A stretch of DNA of 7,463 bases, taken from assembly GCA_016936785.1 (NCBI GenBank), contig JAFGXE010000032.1, positions 1 to 7,463 of the forward strand, in the 5' to 3' direction. Below the pieces are notes generated by a model. It saw only the letters and a program-made list of their open reading frames with translations. It was not told where the DNA came from and made no database searches. A program made the position numbers and the translations under genes. Source of the stretch: Alphaproteobacteria bacterium. Its GTDB lineage: Bacteria; Pseudomonadota; Alphaproteobacteria; Rs-D84; NBLK01. Positions 1-6,365 of the stretch are shown one piece after another; position 1 is the first letter of the stretch, and every line of letters begins with the position of its first letter.

Positions 1-3000
1 ACTGTCCACGCACAATTGATTCGTATACTTTTGTGCGTCCGACAACATCGTCTGATTTTACGGTAAGCATTTCTTGAAGTAAGTGCGACGCGCCATGTGC
101 CTCAAGTGCCCAAACTTCCATTTCTCCCATACGCTGTCCACCCATGTTTGGTTTTCCACCAAGCGGTTGTTGTGTCACAAGAGAGTAAGGTCCAACTGAA
201 CGTGCATGCATTTTTTCGTCTGCAAGATGGTGAAGTTTTAACATATACATGTAGCCAACAGTAATCTTGCGATCAAACTTTTCACCTGTTCGACCATCGT
301 AAAGATCCACTTGTCCACTTACATCGAGCTCTGCTTTTTCGAGAAGACGATTAATATCTTCTTCCTTGGCGCCATCAAATACAGGCGTTGCCATTGGCAC
401 ACCTTTCTTCAATGATTTTCCAAGCTCAATTGTTTCTTTCTTCGAAAGTTTTTCAAACTGTTTGAACTCTTCTGGTGAATAAACATCTTTCAAGTAATCT
501 TTCAATGCTTGATCGGTTGCTTCGCCTTTTTCCATTTGCTCAACAATCTTTCCAATTCTCAGACCGAGTCCACGAGAGGCCCATCCGAGATGCGTTTCAA
601 GCACCTGACCGATATTCATACGAGAAGGCACACCCATTGGTGTCAAAACAATATCGACAGGCGTTCCATCTTCCATATGTGGCATATCTTCCACTGGAAT
701 TACGCGTGAAATAACACCTTTATTTCCATGACGTCCTGCAATTTTGTCTCCAGCTTGGATTTTCTTTTTATCCGCAATGTAGACTTTTACAGACTTCAAC
801 ACACCTGGCATCAAAGCATCTCCACGGCGAAGTTTGTCCACTTCATGATCAAAATGTTCTTCGATTTCTTTGATCTTTGCTTCATACGCTTCAGTCAAAG
901 TCTCAAATTCTTTTTGAACGGCATCATCTTCTAATGTCATTTTCTTGAGGGTTGCTGTTGGCACATCCAAGAGACGATCTTCAAGAATTTTATCACCTTT
1001 CTTACCAACACCTTTTACAGGAGCTTTTAAGATTTGACCTTCCACGAGAGGAAGTATTTGTTCGCGATAACTACCTTCAAAAATCTTATACTCAGCCGAT
1101 TTATTTCCTTTAAGTTTTTCAATTTCTTCTTGTTCAATAATCAGCATTCGTTCGTCTTTTTTCACACCTTTACGGCAGAAAACACGTACGTCTACAACTG
1201 TTCCTTTTACCCCAGGAGGCACACGAAGAGAGGTATCTTTTACATCGGTTGCTTTTTCCCCAAAGATTGCACGCAAAAGTTTTTCTTCTGATGTAAGCTG
1301 TGTTTCTCCTTTTGGCGTCACACGTCCAACAAGAATATCACCCGATTTCACCTCAGAGCCGATTGTGATAATACCTGATTCATCTAGGTTCTTTAAAGAT
1401 TCTTCAGATACATTTGGAATGTCCCGTGTAAATTCTTCTGCACCAAGTTTCGTATCACGTGATTGAACTTCAAAGTCTTTAATATGGATTGATGTTAAAA
1501 CATCATCTCTTACAAGACGTTCTGAAATCAAGATTGAGTCTTCAAAGTTATATCCAGACCAAGACATGAAAGCAATCATGATGTTCTTTCCAAGTGCCAA
1601 TTCCCCATGATCTGAAGAGGCTCCGTCTGCAATTACATCCCCTTTTTTAACAATTTCACCCACAGAAACGAGTGGTGTTTGGTTCATACAGGTTGTTTTA
1701 TTCGAAGGCACAAATTTTCCAAGTGTATAGAGATCCACTCCCTTAACTTGCTTTGTTTTTGGGTCAACTATTTTGATCACAATTTTTTCTGCATCAACAG
1801 ATTGAACAACACCATCATTACGCGCTAAAACAACTGTTTTTGTGTCAGCAACAATTTTACGTTCAATACCAGTTCCAACCATTGGCGCTTCTGTGCGAAT
1901 CAAAGGAACCGCTTGACGAGACATGTTTGTTCCCATCAATGCACGATTCGCGTCATCATGTGCTAAGAATGGGATAAGCGATGTCGCTGCGGAAACAATC
2001 TGCTTTGGAGAGACATCCATGTAATCAACTTCACTCGGTGATTCAAGGAAATAGTCCCCGTTTTTCCGACAATGCACTTGATCTTCTTCAAATGATCCAT
2101 CTTTCGTCAAAACAGCATTTGCTTGTGCAATTACATATTGATGTTCTTCTAAAGGTGAAATGTAAACAACATTATTTGTTGCCTTGCCATTTTCAACTTT
2201 TCTAAACGGTGTTTCAAGGAATCCATATGGGTTCACACGTGCATAATTCGCAAGAGATCCAATCAATCCAATATTTGGCCCTTCCGGTGTTTCAATTGGG
2301 CAAATACGTCCATAGTGAGTCGCATGCACGTCACGCACTTCGTGTCCTGCACGTTCCCGTGTGACACCACCAGCACCCAGTGCTGAAATACGACGTTTAT
2401 GCGTCAATTCAGATAATGGATTTGTTTGTTCTAGAATTTGAGACATTTGGCTCGTCCCGAAAAATTCGTTAATAATTGAAATGACTGGACGCGCATTCAC
2501 AAGATCTTGAGGCATCACTGTTTCAATATTTACGTTTGAGAGACGTTCTTTTGCAATACGATCCAAACGTAAAAATGCCATACGGAAAACATTATGAAGT
2601 TGTTCACCAACAGCAGAAACACGACGATTTGCAAGACTGTCAATATCATCCACTTTTCCGTTGCCATCTTTAATTTTAATCAGTTCATGAAGTGTTTTGA
2701 GAATATCTTCTTTTCTTAATACACCATAAGTTTCATCCACATCAGAAATTCCCAAACGACGATTCATTTTAAAACGTCCGACTTGAGACAGATCAAACCG
2801 TGTGTTCTCAAAAAACATGCGACGCAAAAGTTCTGCTGCTGCTTCAGGTGTTGCCATTTCTCCTGGACGGATCACCTGATAAATTGCAGAAAGCGCTTCT
2901 TCTCGTGTTTTGTTTTTATCCGATTGAAGTGTGAGAGTGACATGCGCACCCACGTTCACATCATCTGCATCCAAAAGAACAAGTTTATCTAATCCTGTTG

Positions 3001-4039
3001 CTTCAATTTTTTCATACACCTCAGCTGTAATTTCTTCTCCCATTTGCAAAATAAGCTCTTGTGTTTTTGGGTTCAAGATTGGTTCAAATGTATAACGTCC
3101 AATGAGATCTGCTGTTGTCACAAGATAGTTTTTTAATCCTGTTTCCGCTAGTTTTTTTGCACGCTTTGGTGTCAAGCGTTGTCCCTTTGTCATCAAAACA
3201 TCTTTTGTTTTTGAATCGACAAGATCAAAAAGGAGCTTGAGTGGTTTTTGGATATTATCTGGTTTAAATTCACCCATCCAACCTTCTTTAACACGGACAA
3301 AAGTATCCTCTGAGTAAAATTCTTTCAGAATATCATAGTCAGACATTCCTTTAAGTGAGGCCTTTGAAAAATCTTCAAGAGATTCACCCGTTCCTGGAAG
3401 AACGCGCAAGAATGTTGTAATTGGCAATTTCCGACGACGATCAACACGTACATAAAGTATATCTTTGTGATCAAATTCAAAATCAAGCCAAGATCCACGA
3501 CTTGGAATCACGCGCGCATTAAAAAGAATCTTTCTTGAGGCATGTGTTTTTCCACTATCATGACTAAAAAATACACCTGGTGAACGTTGAAGCTTCGACA
3601 GAATTACGCGCTCAATTCCATTGATGATAAATGTCCCTTTTGCTGTCATCACAGGAATATCTCCCATGAAAACTTCTTGTTCTTTAATCCCTCTGACTGT
3701 TTTTTCTTTTGTTTTTTCATCAATATCAAAAGAAATCAATCGCAGAAGCACACGCAAGCGCATCATGTATCCAATATCCCGTTTAAGACATTGCTCAACA
3801 GTATATTCTGGCACATCAAGTTCATACTTTACAAAATGAAGTTCAACGCCTGTTGAAGGATCAATAATTGGAAAGATATCTTGGAAGACTTCTTGTAGGC
3901 CTTTGTTTTCACGTGCTTCAGGCTTCACGTCATGTTGAAGGAAATCCTGAAAAGAACGTTCTTGGAGCTCACTAAAATTAGGAAGCTCGATTGGTGATGT
4001 TGTTCTATGAAAAGAATGTCTCAAATTATATTGTTTCAT
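1..4039 (-). CDS. rpoB: DNA-directed RNA polymerase subunit beta (3' end cut off by the window)
   Basis: Beta subunit of RNA polymerase, which with beta' forms the catalytic cleft. The frame is open for 1346 codons from ATG at 4037-4039 to the left edge and ends in a KVYESIVRGQ segment. By comparison with E. coli RpoB about 30 C-terminal residues are missing. Visible landmarks are the N-terminal NGIERVILSKLQRSPGVFF block; the rifampicin region (G528 onward, E. coli G507) with THKRRISALG and PIETPEGPNIGLI; GYNFEDS with E833/D834 (E. coli E813/D814); and GDKIAGRHGNKG with active-site lysines K1099 and K1107 (E. coli K1065/K1073). An insertion of roughly 100 residues before this last motif is a proteobacterial trait. 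The start is supported by AGAGGG at 4050-4055, ten bases upstream. It lies 21 bases after the upstream membrane protein gene, so the two are probably co-transcribed. rpoC should follow outside the window. The rifampicin pocket and fork loop 2 carry unusual substitutions (see findings). Confidence 0.98.
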   Translation of the reverse strand, partial: MKQYNLRHSFHRTTSPIELPNFSELQERSFQDFLQHDVKPEARENKGLQEVFQDIFPIIDPSTGVELHFVKYELDVPEYTVEQCLKRDIGYMMRLRVLLRLISFDIDEKTKEKTVRGIKEQEVFMGDIPVMTAKGTFIINGIERVILSKLQRSPGVFFSHDSGKTHASRKILFNARVIPSRGSWLDFEFDHKDILYVRVDRRRKLPITTFLRVLPGTGESLEDFSKASLKGMSDYDILKEFYSEDTFVRVKEGWMGEFKPDNIQKPLKLLFDLVDSKTKDVLMTKGQRLTPKRAKKLAETGLKNYLVTTADLIGRYTFEPILNPKTQELILQMGEEITAEVYEKIEATGLDKLVLLDADDVNVGAHVTLTLQSDKNKTREEALSAIYQVIRPGEMATPEAAAELLRRMFFENTRFDLSQVGRFKMNRRLGISDVDETYGVLRKEDILKTLHELIKIKDGNGKVDDIDSLANRRVSAVGEQLHNVFRMAFLRLDRIAKERLSNVNIETVMPQDLVNARPVISIINEFFGTSQMSQILEQTNPLSELTHKRRISALGAGGVTRERAGHEVRDVHATHYGRICPIETPEGPNIGLIGSLANYARVNPYGFLETPFRKVENGKATNNVVYISPLEEHQYVIAQANAVLTKDGSFEEDQVHCRKNGDYFLESPSEVDYMDVSPKQIVSAATSLIPFLAHDDANRALMGTNMSRQAVPLIRTEAPMVGTGIERKIVADTKTVVLARNDGVVQSVDAEKIVIKIVDPKTKQVKGVDLYTLGKFVPSNKTTCMNQTPLVSVGEIVKKGDVIADGASSDHGELALGKNIMIAFMSWSGYNFEDSILISERLVRDDVLTSIHIKDFEVQSRDTKLGAEEFTRDIPNVSEESLKNLDESGIITIGSEVKSGDILVGRVTPKGETQLTSEEKLLRAIFGEKATDVKDTSLRVPPGVKGTVVDVRVFCRKGVKKDERMLIIEQEEIEKLKGNKSAEYKIFEGSYREQILPLVEGQILKAPVKGVGKKGDKILEDRLLDVPTATLKKMTLEDDAVQKEFETLTEAYEAKIKEIEEHFDHEVDKLRRGDALMPGVLKSVKVYIADKKKIQAGDKIAGRHGNKGVISRVIPVEDMPHMEDGTPVDIVLTPMGVPSRMNIGQVLETHLGWASRGLGLRIGKIVEQMEKGEATDQALKDYLKDVYSPEEFKQFEKLSKKETIELGKSLKKGVPMATPVFDGAKEEDINRLLEKAELDVSGQVDLYDGRTGEKFDRKITVGYMYMLKLHHLADEKMHARSVGPYSLVTQQPLGGKPNMGGQRMGEMEVWALEAHGASHLLQEMLTVKSDDVVGRTKVYESIVRGQ

Positions 4040-4060
4040 TGTCTTTATGCCCTCTTTGTC

Positions 4061-4477
4061 TTATTTCTTTCTGTAAATCTTTATAAAAACTAACAAGCCT
4101 AAAAGAAAAAGAATATTTTCAATTAGCTCTGATTTTACTTCTTGTTGTACAAAGTCTTTTACAACTGGTGCATATTTTTCACGCAATGCATCTTGTTTTG
4201 CGCCATCTTTTTCTAAACAAAATTCATTCCAAACGGGATAACTTTCTGAAGTTGAATAATTTGAACAATAATACTGAATATGCTCATTACTTGAAAATGC
4301 GAGAATTTCTTCTGAAAAGGTCTTTGGTGCTATCATGGACGCTATATTTTGAACAACTTGAATTCCAAAAATACATGTGATTAAAAGTACGACGCCATAT
4401 ATAAAAGAAGACATGGGCATTTTTTTCCCATGAATGAATGGTTGGCGTGGTCGGTGAGAATTTTGATTTCTTTCCAT
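4061..4477 (-). CDS. Unrecognised small two-helix membrane protein between rplL and rpoB
   Basis: I do not recognise this 138-residue protein. It has a basic N-terminus (about residues 1-20, several Arg, Lys and His), a hydrophobic helix at about 24-49 (FIYGVVLLITCIFGIQVV core), a polar segment of about 65 residues, and a second hydrophobic helix at about 118-134 (ENILFLLGLLVFIKIY) ending in RKK. The positive-inside rule predicts both ends in the cytoplasm and the middle segment in the periplasm. That segment holds two cysteines (C71, C87), possibly a disulfide pair. A strong Shine-Dalgarno AAAGGGG (4486-4492), eight bases before the ATG, supports translation and this start; the internal ATGs at residues 20 and 22 have no comparable site. 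It sits 84 bases after rplL and 21 before rpoB on the same strand, so it is probably in the operon. It is not SecE, which has a single helix in most bacteria and whose tail lies upstream of nusG here. Existence as a gene is likely; function is unknown. Confidence 0.82.
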   Translation of the reverse strand: MERNQNSHRPRQPFIHGKKMPMSSFIYGVVLLITCIFGIQVVQNIASMIAPKTFSEEILAFSSNEHIQYYCSNYSTSESYPVWNEFCLEKDGAKQDALREKYAPVVKDFVQQEVKSELIENILFLLGLLVFIKIYRKK

Positions 4478-4485
4478 CTATTAAG

Positions 4486-4492
4486 CCCCTTT
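4486..4492 (-). promoter_or_regulatory. Ribosome binding site of the membrane protein gene
   Basis: AAAGGGG lies eight bases before the ATG at 4475-4477. It is the main evidence that this unrecognised reading frame is translated, and it fixes the start at the first ATG. Confidence 0.7.
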
Positions 4493-4506
4493 ACAATTAA
4501 TGTGAC

Positions 4507-4531
4507 GGCAGGTGTTTAAGCTGTTCCTGCC
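4507..4531 (-). other. Hairpin in the rplL to membrane-protein spacer
   Basis: In the transcript GGCAGG pairs with CCTGCC, giving six perfect pairs (five of them G-C) around a 13-base loop. No run of U follows, so it is unlikely to be an intrinsic terminator. In E. coli the rplL-rpoB spacer holds an attenuator and an RNase III processing site; this hairpin is in the matching place and could act in a similar way, which is inference. It would also lie at the very 5' end of an RNA started from the candidate promoter at 4541-4570. Confidence 0.5.
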
Positions 4532-4540
4532 AACCAGCAA

Positions 4541-4570
4541 ATAATATGTAATCCGAAAAGACTATTTCAA
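4541..4570 (-). promoter_or_regulatory. Candidate sigma70 promoter at the end of rplL
   Basis: TTGAAA (4565-4570, formed by the last two sense codons of rplL) and TATTAT (4541-4546) each match the -35 and -10 consensus at five of six positions, with 18 bases between them. The predicted start is near 4534. It would drive the membrane protein gene and rpoB independently of the upstream ribosomal genes. In AT-rich DNA such matches arise by chance, so this is a suggestion only. Confidence 0.35.
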
Positions 4571-4930
4571 TTCAACAGTTGCGCCTGCTTCTACAAGCTT
4601 CTTTTTGATTTCTTCAGCTTCTTCTTTTTTAACACCTTCTTTAATTACCTTTGGAGCGCCATCAACAAGATCTTTTGCTTCTTTAAGTCCAAGGCCTGTA
4701 ATTGCGCGAACTTCTTTGATTACATTGATCTTTTTTTCACCAGCAACAGCAAGAACAACATCAAATTCTGTTTTTTCTTCTACTGCTTCTGGAGCTGCTC
4801 CGCCTGCTGCAACAGCAACTGACGCTGCTGCTGACACACCCCATTCTTCTTCGAGTGCTTTTGAAAGTTCAGCTGCTTCAACAACTGTAAGTTTTGATAA
4901 TTCTTCGATAAGTTTTTTAATATCAGCCAT
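4562..4930 (-). CDS. rplL: 50S ribosomal protein L7/L12
   Basis: Acidic stalk protein present in several copies per ribosome; it recruits and stimulates translational GTPases such as EF-G and EF-Tu. At 122 residues it has the usual length. Residues 1-31 form the N-terminal dimerisation domain that docks on L10, about 32-51 are the flexible Ala/Gly-rich hinge (GVSAAASVAVAAGGAAPEA), and about 53-122 are the globular C-terminal domain with the conserved TGLGLKEAKDLVDGAPK factor-binding surface (residues 78-94). The wording matches alphaproteobacterial L7/L12. The start is set by AAGGAG at 4938-4943, seven bases upstream. It follows rplJ after 40 bases, the usual arrangement that lets L10 and L12 be made together. 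Its last codons overlap a candidate promoter for the downstream genes. Confidence 0.98.
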   Translation of the reverse strand: MADIKKLIEELSKLTVVEAAELSKALEEEWGVSAAASVAVAAGGAAPEAVEEKTEFDVVLAVAGEKKINVIKEVRAITGLGLKEAKDLVDGAPKVIKEGVKKEEAEEIKKKLVEAGATVELK

Positions 4931-4970
4931 TTTTAATCTCCTTATGATTTTGACTTTTGGCAGTTAGATT

Positions 4971-5477
4971 TTATTTATCCGCATACGCTTGAAAAACACG
5001 TGCAAGCTGACTTGCTGGCGCTTGAACAACACGTGCGAGTTTCGATGCTGGTGCTTGAAGCAAGCCCACCAACGTCCCACGCAACTCGTCCATTGAAGGT
5101 AATGTCGCATAGTACTTTACACCTTCAACAGAAAGAATATCTGTTCCAACAGCTCCCCCTGCAACCTTAAGCAGTTCATTCTCTTTCGAGAAATTCACCA
5201 GGATTCTCGCCAAATCAACAGGTTCTGCATTAAACAAAACAACTGTTGCTTCTTTGAAAAGATCCCCCAAAGGCGCGTAGTTTGTGTTTTCTAAAGCGAG
5301 ACGCATCAAACGATTTTTTGGAACTTTGATGAGTCCGCCTACTTGACGTACTTGATGCCGTAGATTCTCCATCGCTGACACTGTCAAACCTTGATAATGT
5401 GCAACAAAAATAGAATCTGTGTTTTGCATCATGTCATGCATGCTCTCAACCCAGTTCTTTTTATCAGATCGGTTCAT
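4971..5477 (-). CDS. rplJ: 50S ribosomal protein L10
   Basis: Base of the ribosomal L7/L12 stalk: it binds 23S rRNA with L11 through its N-terminal domain and carries L7/L12 dimers on its long C-terminal helix. The 168-residue protein starts MNRSDKKNW. The frame extends nine codons upstream, but GGAG at 5484-5487, six bases before the ATG at 5475-5477, and the normal family length favour this start. Core family features include VAHYQGLTVSAMENLR (residues 25-40) and VPKNRLMRLAL (52-62). The C-terminal helix contains two near-identical 11-residue segments, QAPASKLARVV (141-151) and QAPASQLARVF (152-162). It follows a 197-base spacer holding the L10 leader, through which the L10-L12 complex is expected to repress its own translation. 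Confidence 0.97.
   Translation of the reverse strand: MNRSDKKNWVESMHDMMQNTDSIFVAHYQGLTVSAMENLRHQVRQVGGLIKVPKNRLMRLALENTNYAPLGDLFKEATVVLFNAEPVDLARILVNFSKENELLKVAGGAVGTDILSVEGVKYYATLPSMDELRGTLVGLLQAPASKLARVVQAPASQLARVFQAYADK
4992..5057 (-). repeat. Tandem 33-base repeat inside rplJ (two units)
   Basis: Two adjacent 33-base units (5025-5057 and 4992-5024) encode 11-residue segments identical at nine positions (QAPAS-LARV-). They lie in the C-terminal helix of L10 that binds L7/L12 dimers, where each dimer occupies a segment of about ten residues. The DNA units differ at several third positions, so the repeat is old or kept by selection rather than a recent slippage. Similar segments are typical of alphaproteobacterial L10, from general knowledge. 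Confidence 0.75.
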
Positions 5478-5483
5478 ACTTTT

Positions 5484-5488
5484 CTCCG
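5484..5488 (-). promoter_or_regulatory. Ribosome binding site fixing the rplJ start
   Basis: CGGAG lies six bases before the ATG at 5475-5477. The alternative ATG at 5504, nine codons upstream in the same frame, would add residues (MLTNRAEKS) not expected in L10. This site therefore decides the start. Confidence 0.75.
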
Positions 5489-5507
5489 CTCTATTCGTTA
5501 ACATTGA

Positions 5508-5525
5508 CTTTCTTTTTCAAGAAAG
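5508..5525 (-). other. AU-rich hairpin with GAAA loop before rplJ
   Basis: In the transcript CTTTCTT pairs perfectly with AAGAAAG over seven pairs around a GAAA tetraloop, 30 bases before the rplJ start. There is no trailing U run, so it is not a terminator. It lies between the L10 leader fold and the ribosome binding site and could shape access to that site; this role is inference. Confidence 0.4.
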
Positions 5526-5558
5526 CCGGCTCATTTCCTGCCGAGGAGAATTTCTTCT

Positions 5559-5613
5559 TCCCGTCTACAACAGGCATACAATTAAGCTTTCGCGCCGGTT
5601 GTCTCGGACAGGT
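5559..5613 (-). promoter_or_regulatory. L10 leader: autoregulatory RNA structure upstream of rplJ
   Basis: The L10-L12 complex is known to bind the leader of rplJ mRNA and repress translation. Here the transcript forms one long irregular stem: CCTGTC (5607-5612) pairs with GACGGG (5560-5565); after a CGAG internal loop (5603-5606), ACAAC (5598-5602) pairs with GTTGT (5567-5571); then GGC (5594-5596) pairs with GCC (5573-5575). A small GC-GAAA-GC hairpin (5586-5593) sits at the tip. The phrases CCGAGAC and GTAGACGG resemble conserved parts of known L10 leaders. The asymmetric CGAG loop opposite a single A could form a kink turn, as in known L10 sites. About 80 bases separate it from the rplJ start. 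Confidence 0.72.
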
Positions 5614-5643
5614 AAAAAGGCGTTTTATACTTACGCTCTTTTT
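5614..5643 (-). other. Bulged hairpin after rplA, possible weak terminator or attenuator
   Basis: In the transcript AAAAAG (5638-5643) pairs with CTTTTT (5614-5619), and GCG (5634-5636) pairs with CGC (5620-5622), with one bulged A at 5637 and an 11-base loop. The five U residues at the 3' side are part of the stem. The GC core is only three or four pairs, so any termination would be weak. It directly precedes the L10 leader fold, so it may be the base of the same regulatory region rather than a terminator. Confidence 0.3.
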
Positions 5644-5674
5644 AATTTTTTTTTAACTCTATTACTTCTTTAAA

Positions 5675-6361
5675 CTATTTAATCTCTACCGGAAAACCCG
5701 CACCCATTGTTGAGCTCAGGACAACTTTCTGGATATAGACACCTTTAAGCTTTTCTGGTTTTGCCTTACGAATCGCATCCATAAGCGCACCCAAGTTTTC
5801 TTCAAGTTTCTTCACATCAAAGCTCAGCTTTCCTAAGCCAGCATGAACAATTCCACCTTTTTCAGTACGATATTCAACTTGTCCTGCTTTTGCAGTTTTA
5901 ACTGCTTCTTCAGGATCTGGAGAGACTGTTCCTAATTTTGGATTTGGCATCAACCCTTTTGGACCCAAAATTTTTGCAACTTTTGCAAGCTTTGGCATCA
6001 TATCAGGTGTCGCAATACAGATCTCAAAATCAAGCTTTCCTTTAGAAATCTCATCAATAAGTTCCATGCCCCCCACAAGATCAGCCCCTGCTTTTTTTGA
6101 AGCTTCCACTTTTTTTGCATCTTCTGTTATCACAGCAACACGCACTTTTTTTCCTGTGCCATTTGGCAAGCCGACCATCCCGCGAATATTTTGATCTGTC
6201 TTTCTTGGATCAACACCAAGTTTTATAGACACTTCAACTGTTTCATCAAATTTGACTTTTGATGTCTCTTTTAGTAAAGAGAGTGCTTCTGAAACGGCAT
6301 AAATTTTATTTGCAACACGTTTTTCTAAAACCACTTGCATACGTTTTGATACTTTTTTCAT
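5675..6361 (-). CDS. rplA: 50S ribosomal protein L1
   Basis: L1 forms the mobile stalk at the ribosomal E site, helps tRNA release, and in many bacteria represses its own operon by binding mRNA. The 228-residue protein starts MKKVSKRMQVV. The frame continues 12 codons upstream into rplK, but the strong GGAGGA at 6370-6375 and the normal family length fix the ATG at 6359-6361. Visible family features are KLGVDPRKTDQNIRG (residues 47-61), LPNGTGKKVRVAV (65-77), the L1 signature from about 120 to 140 (MMPKLAKVAKILGPKGLMPN), and the C-terminal rRNA-binding SSTMGAG (216-222, where Pro is more usual than this Ala). Only four bases separate it from rplK, and its ribosome binding site is written in the last codons of rplK, so translational coupling is expected. 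Confidence 0.98.
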   Translation of the reverse strand: MKKVSKRMQVVLEKRVANKIYAVSEALSLLKETSKVKFDETVEVSIKLGVDPRKTDQNIRGMVGLPNGTGKKVRVAVITEDAKKVEASKKAGADLVGGMELIDEISKGKLDFEICIATPDMMPKLAKVAKILGPKGLMPNPKLGTVSPDPEEAVKTAKAGQVEYRTEKGGIVHAGLGKLSFDVKKLEENLGALMDAIRKAKPEKLKGVYIQKVVLSSTMGAGFPVEIK

Positions 6362-6365
6362 TCTT

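Noticed and set aside
475..3856. Several 60-90 codon plus-strand frames inside rpoB
   Set aside because: All are antisense to a continuous, fully conserved rpoB frame and are rich in Phe, His, Cys and Ser, as expected for chance frames opposite it.
4168..4380. Plus-strand frame opposite the membrane protein gene
   Set aside because: It lacks a ribosome binding site and recognisable features, while the minus-strand frame has a strong one, full-length coverage of the gap and coherent membrane topology.
4061..4477. Membrane protein as a displaced SecE or a toxin-antitoxin component
   Set aside because: The SecE tail is already present before nusG, the protein has two helices with a long middle loop, and no partner gene or toxin motif is visible.
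4507..4531. Intrinsic terminator after rplL
   Set aside because: The stem is only six pairs with a 13-base loop and no U run follows, so it was kept as a hairpin of unknown role.
4605..4967. Open frame of 120 codons on the plus strand opposite rplL
   Set aside because: It is the antisense shadow of the Ala- and Lys-rich rplL, low in complexity (Ser/Ala/Thr runs), with no ribosome binding site and no recognisable domain.
5624..5629. TATAAA as the -10 box of a separate rplJ promoter
   Set aside because: The region 16-18 bases upstream is an A run with no -35-like hexamer, so a promoter is not supported from sequence alone.
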